Source: Carposina sasakii
Lineage: Eukaryota > Arthropoda > Insecta > Lepidoptera > Carposinidae
DNA: 64,000 nucleotides
Direction: 5' to 3'
Assembly: GCA_014607495.2 (NCBI GenBank)
Contig: CP053156.1
Coordinates: 6,262,001 to 6,326,000, forward strand
Shown: positions 48,301-58,720 of the stretch, piece by piece
How positions within the stretch are numbered: position 1 is the first letter of the stretch
Layout of the letters: every line of letters starts with the position of its first letter
Translations under genes and position numbers: made by a program
The notes under the pieces: generated by a model
The model's input: only the letters and a program-made list of their open reading frames with translations
Databases searched by the model: none
What the model was told of the DNA's origin: nothing

Positions 48301-51300
48301 TGAAAAGCCTCTCGCTCTTTAGAATTTTTTGGTAATTTATCAACGGTGTCTTTTAGTTGAGTTGTCAAAACTTCGCCAAATAATAGACTTTTACTGACTT
48401 CAGGAGCAACAGAACATCCTCTTGTTAATTCATTAACTTTGCGAGTAGGCGTTACAGCATTCTTTTGGGATACTCTTTCTGCGCGTCTTCTGTTTCTCTG
48501 TACTTTTTTCGCAACTTATCTATAATTCTTTGCATTTTCTGTATTTTATCTTTCTGATTTTTAACAGTTCTGTAAGCCTGTGCCTTATCTTTCTTAACCA
48601 GTTTTCTTCCTAATCTCTTCCTTGACAAGCGATTATCGTTTTCTATCTCATTTTCAGAATCTGGTGGGCTGTTACTTAAAATATTTGCCATCATCTTTTT
48701 TTTCTGTCTATACTTTTGAGAATTTTTTCTCCACAACTTTCTTTGTTTCCTCTTCTGTCTTTCAGTCATATCACTAACAGTCTTAACTTTATTTTCAGCC
48801 TTCTTTCTTTGGTAATATTCCCTATCTTTCAGTCTCTTAATCTCCCTTTGTTCAGGTGTCATTTTATCTAAAAACTTGCGTTTTCTTGCATCAGCCTTTT
48901 CACGATGTTTTTTATAAGCTATACTGTCCTGTTTTAATCGTTTTTCTGACTTCTTTTTCTTTACATTTTTATCATTTTCCATGTTACCCGTTCTAAATGG
49001 TTCACTAAAATAAAAATTTTGCAATGTTATATGTTTTTAAAAGCATTAGACCGTCATTTTTCCCGAAAATTGTCATTTAAGGAACGCCCGTATCATTTCG
49101 GGAACGCCCGCGTCATTTCGAGGACGCCCGTCTAATACGAGAACGTTTCCGAAATGACCGTTCCCAAAATGACTATTTGATGAATATTTTTATATCATGC
49201 TTCACGCCGTCATATTAGATATTGGTTTTAGAGGTTAGGATCACGTTAGCTGTAATATTTATAACAATTTAGCAATAAGTATGCAAATTGTTGAAAAACT
49301 AATCACCCAACAGTGTTCCCGTAGTGACAGGGAATTAAAGTACGCTTCCCATATATGAAATTAAAAGGTACTTACCAGCAAAATCAATATTTTTTTCCCG
49401 TAAACACGACACGCGTCTTTTTCTTTGACTAGTGAACTTCACACTGTTGCTCGCTAACGCCTCCTAGCGCGTTTTGTTTTAATTACATCGACCGATATCC
49501 ACCGCGTTCACTGAATGATTTAATAAACGTCAGACAGCATTTGAATAGTCAAAATATGACGAAATTAAATTGTTGTTAATTTAATTTATACGTTTATTCG
49601 TAATTTAATGATTTTCAAAGCTAATATTAAAATAATTAAAATTTTAAGTCTTAATTGTAAACATTTTTGAGTTATCGCAACTATAAAACATGGTATAAGG
49701 ACGCGTTCCCGGAATGACTATTTAGACGTTTTTTGTTTAAAATCTAAAAAAATATTATCGTAAAAAAATAAAAATTATAATTGCCTTGTTATTATGTGCA
49801 GAACCTTCATTTAGAAACAAGTATTTTAGCAATACCACGTTATTTTATTAAGAAAATCTTTGTCAGAAGCATGATTCTCACCTCTCTGATTTTGGCCCAT
49901 ATATATATATATATTATAGGGTAAAGTTGTGAAGTTATATATATATATGTACCTACCTAATTAATTACTTACTACATAACGTGTAATTTATGTACCATCA
50001 TATGATTCCGTTATAACGGTGCCGTCACATAGCGGCCGGCGTCAGTACGTACGCAAAAAGATAGCCATCTTTACGGTGTCAATTTGTGAAAAGTTGCTTC
50101 TGTCGCTATTATGCAAAACCAAAGTTTTAGATTAAATGGTAGGGTATCTACTGTGATATCCTTCTAGCTAGGTGAATCCCGCTTTATCCCAACTAATATT
50201 ATAAATTTGTTTGTTTGTTACCTCTTCACACTTTATTTACTAAACCAATCTTCTTGAAATTTTACATACATACAGGGTGTGGGTGACAGCCAGGCAAATA
50301 CTGGAATACTAAATTGTATATCAGCGTTAGGCTCAATTTACACCGCCGCGAAATGGAACGGAAGCGACTTTTTGCCACGAAATCGTATATAGCATAATAA
50401 ACTTTATATCATCAGCGTCAATTTCTAAATTCCGATACGTGAAATCACCGGAGAATTCTCAAGAATGCGCGAGGATTCCGCGGAAGACGCGCGTCCAATT
50501 TTTTGGCTCGTATTTAATTTGTATGTTAAACCATTGATCTAAAGTTCATTATGCTATATACGATTCCGTAGCAAAAAGTCGCTTCCGTTCCATTCCGCGG
50601 CGGTGTTTAAATTGGACCTTATTATACATTGCTGTTTTTTGGATCACTTGTGTCTTTCTATTAAGGTTGATCAGTATTTTTAACTTTTTGAGCGCAACTT
50701 TTTTTTGAAAGTCACCCAAAGGTTAAAAATTTGTTTTTAAGTCATTATCTAAGGCCAACTTAAGCGAACTACACAATTTTTTTTTCCTGAAAAAATGAAA
50801 AAAAAGTGGGATATTTTTCCAGCAATTTTTTTTGTGGTTTTCGCCTCAGAATCATGGTCTGATGTCGCTATATATCAATATTTGCCTGGCTGTCACAAAC
50901 TCCCTGTATACTTGGATTACGAAAACGGACATAAATATTCTGTAGTCCAGGTGGACGAAGTCGCGTGCAAAAGCTGATATCTGAATCTTACCTTGTAGAC
51001 GAAGTGTGTTCTTCAGCAATAATTCTGAAAGTAATATTGAAGTAATGTTACGAAACTGCTTTCAAAATATAAATATTGACGTATGAAATAAAAATAATTA
51101 TATACCTAGGCCTTACATACATTATATAAAATTATGTCTTACCTTGGAAAAGATGTGTGGTCTTCCGGAATCGCCCTAAAAATAATTAAGAATTTTAAAT
51201 AAGTTTATAATGGTACGTAAAAAGTTAATGTAGAGTTAGTAGTCGTACAAAAAGCACAAGAGTATGAAAATGACAATCAATTACTATTTCATTAGTAAAC

Positions 51301-53604
51301 AAATTAACTTCTCGATCTATCCTACAAACAAACCATCATCTCTAATAGCTTCCGAGACGTGAGATAGTGACTAAAACTTGCTCTTGCCTTCTTTGTCTGA
51401 ATTTTAGAAAACTGTCTCTAGAGTAAATTGACTGCAAACAATAGACTAGCAAATTATCTCTTATTACAATTTAAAAAGATATCATTCAGCTTATTGGACA
51501 AAAAGTGAACTTAAAACAGGAGCTTATTGTTAAACACCAGTATACGAGTAGAATACTTACGGAATAATAATTTTCTCCATTTTATTCTCTACACAGACAT
51601 TATCTTTAAGTATATATCCTTTATCACACATGCATACACCATCTAAACAGCTGTTTATACAGGAAACATCACAAGTCCTGTTACAATGGGTTCCATTATG
51701 TCTGGTGAAGTTCTCCCAACATGTGCAAATGTCTGGAGCTGAACATTTGCCGTTTACGCATCCCCTTGAACAAATGGGTCTGCAACTGCCATCAGCATTC
51801 TCCTCATATCCAGAACTACATTTGCAATCTTCGAAGGCGGTACAATCGTTGCAGTATGGCCAGCAGTTTGGCCTCAGACATGTGTTATTCTTTGTTAGTA
51901 CATATCCTTTGCTGCACTTGCATACACCGTCTATGCAGGTTCCATTTATACATAGGCTGCTACATTCTTTGGTGCAATGCGTTGTATTTAGTTTAATGAA
52001 GTTGTCCCAACACGTGCAAGTGTCTGGAGCTGAGCAATTGGCATTCACGCATCCAAGTGAGCATGATGGTTCACAAGTTCCATCGACCTTTTCCGTATAA
52101 CCTGATTTACACTTGCAATCTTCAAAAGAAGTACATTTATCGCAGTATGGCCAGCAATTTGGTCTCAAACACGTATTATTACTTGTAAGTACAAACCCTT
52201 CATTGCAGATGCACACACCATCAGAACAGACTCCATCTATACATGGATTGGCACATGCCTTACTACAATGCGTTTTGTTATGTGTGACAAAGTTTTCCCA
52301 GCACATGCATGTGTCTGGCGCTGAGCAGTTTCCGTTCACGCATCCGACTGAGCATAATGGTTCACAGCTTCCATCGACCTTCTCTATATAGCCTTTTCTA
52401 CACTTGCAATTTTCGAAAGAGGTGCAGGAATCATCGCAGTAAGGCCAGCATAATGGCATCACGCATGTATTCTTGTTTTTTAGTACAAGAGGGGCGTCAC
52501 ATTCGCATTCGTTGGGTCGCACACATCGGCCATTTTCGCAGCCGAGCCTGCAGTCAGGTTTGCAAGGCTCGCCTTTTCTAGGACTTGTCCATCCGGCGCA
52601 ACATTTTTGGTAAAATTTGCCAGTGGGCTCGTATCTGCTCTGTAAATAAATACAAGTTCTTTAGAAAGGCTATAATGAGGACTAGTCATATAAAGAAGTT
52701 TTGAAAGTAGATCACATGTATCAACAAAGAACAACTAGAGGGCGTAAATACGTTTGCGGACAGGTTACGTAGGTAAAATATTCAGGACTAAAAAATTCAG
52801 CAGTGACCTCCACGATCCTGTTCATAGATACTTTAAACACATAAACAGTATTGAAAATCGTCAATAACTGGTGTAAAATTAATTTAAAGTCACTTACTTT
52901 AACTCTTCTGCCATCACAGCTATGTCCAACACACGTTAAGTTAGTTCTTGGATCATACTTTACAAGTATTCTGAAAAGACAAACATAAAATAATTTAATG
53001 CTGTGTAAATTATCTAACATCCCAATTCGACGAAGTTCCAACTTTTATTAAAATCTTTGTTAAGAGATTCGTGAACTTGAAGAGGAACTTGGCTGAATTC
53101 GGGTGTCGGGCATTTAAACATCCTTACAGTCTAACAAACTTTCATATTCAGAATATTAATAGAATACAAAAAATACATATACCACAGCAGTAGTAATACA
53201 ACACACAGCAAATTGAAATGCGTTATTACGCACATAACGATTTTCTTTCAAAACTTGTAATAGTAATGATTTGATATTTTATTTTAAGACCGACACTCCC
53301 GTAGAGAACGCAAACTGAACTTTTGCCGAAATACATTCCGAGAATCAAACTCCAATTTCATTCATTTGAAATTCATAAATAACATTAGATCAGCCAGTCA
53401 TAGCTTATCCTTTAGATTGCGTGAAATATGAAGAACACTAAAATTGCAATTTTATTTACTTCTGGCAATTATAATCCCTAAACCGAAATTAAATTTTAAT
53501 GCTTACTTTTTAGGTTCTTCGCACATTCCTATTTCAAGCGCACAACTGAACTCAAAAAACACAACTGTCACAACAATTAAACACAACTTCATTATTCCAG
53601 CCAT
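45333..53604 (-). CDS. NimC-type membrane receptor with three EGF triads
   Basis: Coding exons on the minus strand: 53604-53507, 52970-52898, 52639-51561, 51175-51143, 51024-50992, 45984-45869 and 45643-45333 (stop). The phases join; 580 aa. A signal peptide (MKLCLIVVTVVFFEFSCA) opens it. RYEPTGKFYQKCCAGW is the Nimrod CCxGY-type signature. Then comes one EGF pair and three near-identical triads (WPYC...CTSFEDCKC / GCVNGNCSAPDTCTCW / CIDGVCICNEGYVL). Two 33-nt exons add a short stalk. Exon 6 encodes the membrane helix (ITWIAAGAVTLLLMVLVTVV) and basic stop-transfer RRTKK. The 103-residue tail is acidic (TTDDDIETDF, IVEEEGEADVE). An acceptor TTATTACAG before the ATG shows that a noncoding 5' exon exists; a donor at 53830 (TAT|GTAAGT) may be its end. 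The family suggests a phagocytosis receptor of blood cells. Confidence 0.85.
45715..45830 (+). repeat. Family C repeat fragment in the last intron of the NimC-type gene
   Basis: AACTTGTCACTGATAAATTA, CATCTGTCCCCGTTATGCT and GTGATCCTGCAGTTTTAGCA match family C. It sits between the membrane exon and the tail exon. Confidence 0.5.
46283..46842. mobile_element. MITE family B, copy interrupted by a LINE-tail piece
   Basis: AAAGAGGTATTTTAAGCGAA at the left and TTCGCTTAACATATCCC with TTTTGTTACAGCCTGTAC at the right are family B ends. A family G piece (46400-46500, GAGCTTATTTCTAAAAAGAG) and AT-rich sequence split the middle. Confidence 0.6.
46967..47338 (-). mobile_element. MITE family A, inverted copy
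   Basis: GGTGTTTTTTTGTGGCCACC, then TTTAACGAAGGGTACGTACT, opens the plus strand and GTAGTTTTCGGGAACGTTGA closes it. The outermost bases of the end in other copies (CCAAAAATCACCCTGTA) are replaced here by the start of the element at 47335. Confidence 0.75.
47821..49024 (-). pseudogene. Lysine-rich coiled transposon-type protein, frameshifted and internally deleted
   Basis: The first frame (49024-48452, 190 codons) is very basic (KKKKSEKRLKQDSIAYKKHR, DREYYQRKKAENK, RKLWRKNSQKYRQKKK) and ends with a coiled stretch (KDKIQKMQRIIDKLRKKYR). A one-base shift continues it as VSQKNAVTPTRKVNELTRGC and SLLFGEVLTTQLKDTV to a stop near 48207. A short frame with GSDSSDDDN follows, then 48078-47821 with VPTENKKNEYRYVAVADTSV and EIKVTFLRCERN. 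I recall similar unannotated multi-copy proteins in aphids, Hydra and moths, but cannot name the family. The catalytic part expected of a transposase is absent, so this is a decayed or nonautonomous copy. Confidence 0.55.
49072..49173. repeat. Cluster of GTCATTTCGGGAACGCCCG repeats
   Basis: Three 20-bp units (GTCATTTAAGGAACGCCCG, ATCATTTCGGGAACGCCCG, GTCATTTCGAGGACGCCCG) stand head to tail and are followed by two reversed ones (TTTCCGAAATGAC, GTTCCCAAAATGAC). They lie just upstream of the first codon of the minus-strand ORF at 49024, so they may be transposase or promoter binding sites. Confidence 0.7.
50271..50908. mobile_element. MITE family D, copy 2
   Basis: TACAGGGTGTGGGTGACAGC, continuing CAGGCAAATACTGG, is inverted against ATTTGCCTGGCTGTCACAAA with CTCCCTGTA. 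It is the same family as 4498-4975, enlarged by the insertion at 50330-50618. Confidence 0.8.
50330..50618. mobile_element. PIF/Harbinger-like MITE nested in MITE family D
   Basis: Arms of about 78 bp (50330-50407 and 50540-50618) are inverted at about 90% identity. The left begins GGCTCAATTTACACCGCCGC and the reverse complement of the right begins GGTCCAATTTAAACACCGCC. TTA flanks both ends (50327-50329, 50619-50621). The 3-bp TTA duplication and the GG start are typical of PIF/Harbinger derivatives. Confidence 0.8.
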
Positions 53605-54782
53605 TTTGAAAAAATATCCAACACATCTGTAATAAACTTAATTAGCACACGAGTGTTACGCTACGCTAACAATATAATTTTAATTATCCAAAAGGATAAA
53701 CTAACTTCTGGTCTACTATTGGTGCGCCTCTCTCGCAACTCGATAATATAGATGAGAACTTCTCGAACAGATAAAGTACACAATTAGCTACTCAGGAGTA
53801 CACTCCAAGCATGGTTATTTCTAACTTACATACGATAGTCTTTCATGATCGAACGCCTAACATGCATTGATGAAACGTTTTAATGTGATGACCAGTATTC
53901 GATCGCAGAAAGATTTTGTTAGTTATTTTGCCGAAACAACGAATAAACGCTTAGCTGTTTTTAGAACGGATAATTGCGCTTTGTGTAAAACTAAGGGTAA
54001 ATAAATAACTGAAGGCTCTTTATGCTCTTAATGTAGAGATGGATGTCATTTGAACTTTTGTTTATAGACACCACATAATATATTTCCGCCATAGGCTTTG
54101 GGTCTTGGTTTTATAAAAGAGTTAGATCACATAATTATATCGCTTGGATAAAATATATGTAAAAGTAAAGTTAATTACTTGATGTTAAAAGATAGTTTAA
54201 CTAATATAGCAATATAACTGTTAATTGAGGTTAAATGTGATAAAAAAAGGCGGTCAACGTCATAACAAACTAAAAATAACCTCGTACTTCGCGTTGTGCT
54301 AAAAAATGATTAAAATCACACTAGGAGACATGTAATTAATCAATTATCTTTAATTTGATCTCTCCCCGAATATCGAATATGTATTTTTAAAGAAAAAGTT
54401 TGTTGTTAATATTAAATTGCATAGATCCACCGACTGCACTATTTTAAATTCTCATCGTATCCCGTTCGTACCTGTGGCTTCGAGAATTCAAGCGGATAGT
54501 ATTCGAGAATTCGTGGTAACAAATAGTAGTCCCTACCGATAAGGACCAACGTGTAGTTGCCTGTGGTCCAGGCGATAAAGCTATCGCTATAGGTACTTCC
54601 TTTTGTTGACATCATTAATGGAAAATATTCATATAACTATAGGTAGGTAATATAACAATTTGTAACATGACATGGTTCAGTGATAGAACAATATTTTAAT
54701 CCACACAGGTGGTTGACCCACCATGGAAACAGCAGTGCTAAGATACTGTAACTTCGCTTTCACAAAGTGCTTTTGGTTCCAA
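53605..54782. other. Upstream region of the NimC-type gene
   Basis: A noncoding 5' exon is expected here; the minus-strand donor at 53830 is the best candidate. Several GATA-like words (AGATAAAG near 53771, GGATAAAC near 53694) occur, which would suit blood-cell expression but are common by chance. No repeat family was recognised. Confidence 0.3.
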
Positions 54783-54910
54783 ACCCTTACTAATACGAGT
54801 ATTACAAATTGCGAGAGGAACTCAGTCTGTCTGTCCGCCTTTTACGCCTAAACGACTGAACAGATTTAAATGAAATTTGATCATAGGCTACCTATAAAAG
54901 CATTTATTAC
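54783..54910 (+). repeat. Lep1/Helitron-like repeat, 5' part
   Basis: CTTACTAATACGAGTATTAC, CAGTCTGTCTGTCCGCCTTT and CGACTGAACAGATTTAAATG match the 5' half of the Lep1 family. Confidence 0.55.
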
Positions 54911-55309
54911 AATGCGTGCTTTACTCTTTTTGTAGTTTTTTTCTTCTTAAAGTATTGAAAGATGAATAACATACATAATTATAAACGATATTAACAAATA
55001 AACTACATAAGTTGCATTTTGAAACTACATAAGTATTAAATAAACTATGAATCAACTACATAAACTAAAACTTAATTTCGACTCAAGACATTAACCGGAC
55101 ATTAAGAAGTTATTTATTCCAATCTCGTGCTTCATGACATGTCTGATTTTAACGATGTAACTAACGGACGCCTATAAATTTGCTTGTCCGTTTATGTTAA
55201 CACTGGCCAAGTTGGTGTCACCTTGCGTGTACTGTCGGGTTCTGTAGGTTTCTGTTACAAAATGAGCCTAACATAGCAGAATGCAAAGCTTATGGAGACA
55301 AGATTAATA

Positions 55310-55833
55310 TACAGGCAAAAGGGGTATGTGAAGCGAAACGCTATGAAACACCAATCCACTTTAGAGAGATAATTTTTAAGATTGTAATAACTATCCTTAA
55401 TTGTTTAGGAACTTTCTCCGCTCTATATCTTCTATACATATAATAAAAATGTAACGGATCGCTGTCTGTACATGGAAGATATATGAGAAAATATATTATA
55501 GGAGACCTTTATCAACGCAATAGAACCCAAAATGATGATTTTTTGAATTTTTGTCTGTTTGTCTGTGCGTTTGTTCACGCTAATCTCAGAAACGGCTGAA
55601 CCGATTTCAATGCAGTTTTCAGGAATATATTGTGACAGGTCCCACTTAACATATAGGCTACTTTTTATCCCGGGAAAATGTTTTTATCCCGGAAATTTCG
55701 ACATTTTGATTTTTCTGTAGTCCACGCGCATGGAGTCGCGGGCGTCCATTAGTGATAAAATAAACACGTGATTTCCGTAGTGAGCTATTTTTATAGCATT
55801 TCTCTTAACAGACCCATTTTGTTACGCCCTGTA
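55310..55833. mobile_element. MITE family B copy, split by a Lep1 repeat
   Basis: TACAGGCAAAAGGGGTATGT and GAAGCGAAACGCTATGAAA at the left and CATTTCTCTTAACAGACCCA with TTTTGTTACGCCCTGTA at the right are family B ends. The Lep1 copy 55438-55755 sits in the middle. Confidence 0.75.
55438..55755 (+). repeat. Lep1/Helitron-like repeat, copy paired with 63027-63360
   Basis: CATATAATAAAAATGTAACG, GATCGCTGTCTGTACATGGA, CCGATTTCAATGCAGTTTTC and CATGGAGTCGCGGGCGTCCA. The copy at 63027-63360 is its close reverse complement over the whole length. Confidence 0.75.
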
Positions 55834-56276
55834 TAAAGCACATCATGTACAAGCATATATCCTGTGTTGATACGGTGCTCCACTAGAATACATCAGCTGC
55901 ATCTCTTTTTGTGCATATCGTACTACTACTACTACTAAATGTGGCTGTGGGATTTCCTTTATGATCCTGCAGTTCTGGCTTACCCATTTCGGGAACAAAG
56001 CCGTATGTATAAAGGAAGTTTTATACTAGGATAAATTAATTTATAGAAACAATAAATTAATATAAGTACCTAAGGTTGTCCATAATATACAGGTTCATCT
56101 TTACCCTATATTCGCAAGGAAAATCTATTGTAATTTGCAAAAACTTCGTCCGGTATGTTAAGCACTAGAAAAGTGTCTCTCTTATGAGACACAAATAAAT
56201 AGCCCAAAACTGGAATCTCCTCAGAGAACCTGGGATCCACAAAATAAATAGACTGAGACCAGACGAAATTTTTTTA

Positions 56277-56740
56277 CAAAAATGTTTATTAGCATTTCCC
56301 GATAGTATGGAGAATTTTTTAAATATCTCAGGAATTTTGTTTTATACAATCTTGACCCCGAAAATCTCCTTCAAATCTCAATGTGATTCCTCGAGTCTCT
56401 CGTAGCTATCGGGATGAAAAAAACGTTGGAAATAGGTTCTCTATAATGACCCGGTATAGTGGCAATAAATTAATGAAGAATTTTTTCCATTTCTATGATA
56501 GGTACCATTTCACATTACATTACATACAATCACGCCTGTATCCCTTACGGGGTAGGCAGAGCACCAAGGGCCGATAGAACCACATGGTGCCACTTCTGAC
56601 CAAATTTTGAGGGTATAGTTGAAATGTACAAGTTCGGTTAATCGATAGGTATATGAAATAAATTCATCGGTAGATATGTAAAGACCAAAGTGACAGACGT
56701 TGGTCTCGGAGTGTAGCAACCTGAAGTGCATATGTTACAT
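56277..56740. repeat. Family B fragment followed by inverted family E repeat
   Basis: 56277-56455 holds GCATTTCCCGATAGTATGGA and TTCTCTATAATGACCCGG (family B core). 56515-56740 holds CTGTATCCCTTACGGGGTAG and GGGCCGATAGAACCACATGG (family E, inverted relative to 3707-3905). No gene is present. Confidence 0.55.
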
Positions 56741-56759
56741 CATGCATATGTCGTAAAAC

Positions 56760-56960
56760 CGATAGACGGTGGAGTAAGCGGGTTCTCGATAGAGACCGCG
56801 CTTCGGCAAGCGTAGTGTTGGGCGCTCTACGGCCAAATGGACCGATGACTTGAAGAGGGCGGCTGGTAGTGACTGGATAACAAAAACGGGAGATCGAGCC
56901 GTGTGGCGTACACTGGGGAGCCTACGTCCAGCAGTGGACTAATACGCTGATGATATGTAC
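56760..56960 (+). mobile_element. 5'-truncated LINE tail with degraded reverse-transcriptase C terminus
   Basis: A plus-strand frame reads WTDDLKRAAGSDWITKTGDR and AVWRTLG before a frame break. This is the W.DDL.R..G..W........R..WR.L.EAYVQQW pattern of RTE/R1-type C termini. Sequence GCCTACGTCCAGCAGTGGAC and GCTGATGAT follow as in the other LINE tails. Confidence 0.6.
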
Positions 56961-57282
56961 CCACGCATGTATAACTACTGTTGTTTTTAAAATTCATGTG
57001 CCTTTGGATTACCTACATTTGTTTTTTTTCATGATAGACTGCGTCCCTGGCACTAACCTAATAGCCAAATATTTACAAAAAGATAAATGGTTTTTTTTAC
57101 CACAAATGACTCATCAACATTGAAACTGTTTTATATGGTATCGCAAAATGTTACGAATCAATCATGCAATACGCGTATGTTGCCGACAGTCGTGCATTGT
57201 ACAATTTGCATACTTGACATCCTGTGAGTTGACGCCATGATATCGGACATTAAGCAAGAATAAAGAGGAGGAGCGACTGAAA

Positions 57283-57460
57283 ATCCTTACTAATAAAAAA
57301 TGCGAAAGTAGCTCTGTCTATCTGTCTACCTGGCTTTTACGCCAAAATTACTGAACTGATTGAAATGATATTTGGTACACAGGCTACCTACTTTTTATCC
57401 CGGAAAATGTGGAAAATATTTTTACCCCAGATAATTTCCACATTAGTAATTTCATAGATA
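57283..57460 (+). repeat. Lep1/Helitron-like repeat, partial
   Basis: CCTTACTAATAAAAAATGCG, AAAGTAGCTCTGTCTATCTG and CTTTTTATCCCGGAAAATGT are Lep1 words. The family A MITE at 57471 follows where the 3' end should be. Confidence 0.6.
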
Positions 57461-57470
57461 CATACATACA

Positions 57471-57868
57471 TACAGGGTGATTTTTGGTCGTCAACGTTCC
57501 CGAAAACTACGTATTCTCCTGATCATCACGATCATTTTTCTCCATAGAAGCATACCTGGGAAGTGTCTGGTTTACAAGATATTAGGGCCCAAAGTTGAGT
57601 AAATAGACGTGCATTAATTCACATAGACGCGCGTAGCACGAGAAATAATTAATTTTTTTCACGCGAAATAATTATATCTATAGGTAACTATGAAAAAACT
57701 AGCATAAACACTGGACACTACAAATTTCGCCCGATCAAGTAATTTTTTTTTTTTTATTAAAGAAATTTACGTCATTTCCCAGCATTTTTTTTTGGCATAA
57801 ACTCACTTTATTTGATGTATAGAGTACGTACCCTTCGTTAAGGGTGGCAACGAAAAACATCCAGTATA
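57471..57868 (+). mobile_element. MITE family A, full copy
   Basis: TACAGGGTGATTTTTGGTCG, TCAACGTTCCCGAAAACTAC, TTAGGGCCCAAAGTTGAGTA, ACTCACTTTATTTGATGTAT and the right end CGAAAAACATCCAGTATA. It is about 400 bp, noncoding, and serves as the reference copy for this family in the window. Confidence 0.85.
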
Positions 57869-57884
57869 CACATGGCTGTGTTCT

Positions 57885-58020
57885 AATTTGAGGTTACCAG
57901 AAATGCAGGATCGTAAAAGAGATCCCATAGCCACGTTTAGCGTAGCGGGCATAGATGTAAATGATCAGTGATAAGTTGCTAGCTTATCGCCTAAGGAATA
58001 CCCGGATTACTAATACTATG
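57885..58020 (-). repeat. Interspersed repeat family C, inverted copy
   Basis: AGAAATGCAGGATCGTAAAA, GAGATCCCATAGCCACGTTT and AAATGATCAGTGATAAGTTG are the reverse complement of the family C consensus words. Confidence 0.5.
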
Positions 58021-58396
58021 AAATGTATCTACTATTTTTCTGATTTAATGCAAATTTTGCTCTAAATATCTTTTACTGAAAATACGATCCCGCAACACTG
58101 GCCCATGGTTAAATTTCCCGTTATTGTTTTTCGCAAGGTTGTCATGATGTCAGAACATAGTTGATTGCCATTGCCACACAAACAAGTTCAAAGTCGTAGC
58201 TCCTTCAAATCTCTGCTCCATGAAAAGGCAAGTGACCTTTATTATGATGACGAAGACATTTATCGATTTAGGATGCATCCAAAACGCCTATAGCTTTTAC
58301 GTCATGGAAAATGATTGACCACATATGGGTAAGCTTTTTCTTGTATACTAAATATGTATCCCTATAGCAGGGCCAGATGGATACCACTAACGCAGC

Positions 58397-58560
58397 AAAC
58401 GCAGCGTGGGAAGGCCACCCGCGAGGTGGAAGGACGACCTGGCCAAGGTCGCGGGCGTCGGTTGGATGCAGGCCGCTTCCGAGCGGTCGGAGTGGAGGTT
58501 GTTGGGGGAGGCCTATGTCCAACAGTGGACTTCTCAGGGCTGTAAATGATGATGATGATG
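58397..58560 (+). mobile_element. 5'-truncated RTE/R1-like LINE, reverse-transcriptase C terminus and 3' tail
   Basis: A plus-strand frame without an ATG reads RSVGRPPARWKDDLAKVAGV, GWMQAASERSEWRLLGEAYV, QQWTSQGCK and stop (about 58546). It ends in a GATGATGATGATGAT tail. GRPPARWKDDL and WR.LGEAYVQQW are the usual end of a lepidopteran LINE protein. An inverted family C copy (58562-58720) follows. Confidence 0.8.
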
Positions 58561-58720
58561 ATAGCAGGGCCAGATGTTACCGATCAATGACAAGTGGCTA
58601 GCTCATCAGCTCATCGCCAGAGGGAACACCCCTGAGTCCCTTAGTCGACTCTTACGACATGCACGGAAAGAGATGCAGCTGATGTATTCTAGTAAAGCCC
58701 CGCATTGGCACAGGCAATTA

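Larger units (their letters stand above)
47335..49894 (-). mobile_element. Unclassified DNA element in the long intron of the NimC-type gene
   Basis: CAAAATCAGAGAGGT at 47335-47349 is the exact reverse complement of ACCTCTCTGATTTTG at 49880-49894, a 15-bp terminal inverted repeat. Inside, a motif of the type TCATTTCGGGAAC / GTTCCCGAAATGA recurs at 47520, 47856, 47877, 49072-49173 (several), 49315 and 49705. It points inward at the left and is mainly reversed toward the right end. The coding part (49024-47821, minus) looks broken and shortened. No clear target duplication was seen. The boundaries are therefore tentative. Confidence 0.5.
50192..50978 (+). repeat. Lep1/Helitron-like repeat, split by nested MITEs
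   Basis: The 5' part (ATCCCAACTAATATTATAAA to TTCTTGAAATTTTACA) and the 3' part (TATTCTGTAGTCCAGGTGGA, CGAAGTCGCGTGC) are separated by the family D MITE at 50271-50908. It lies in the long intron of the NimC-type gene. Confidence 0.7.

Noticed and set aside
51557..51561. Stop codon directly after the ectodomain exon of the NimC-type gene as a designed secreted isoform
   Set aside because: Any phase-2 exon ending at a GTAA donor reads xxG TAA, so the stop is automatic and no evidence for regulated intron retention. The same applies at 59351.
51630..52391. Plus-strand open frames opposite the EGF-rich exon
   Set aside because: They are antisense shadows. Cysteine codons on the minus strand give few stops on the plus strand, and the minus strand has the signal peptide, splice sites and EGF modules.
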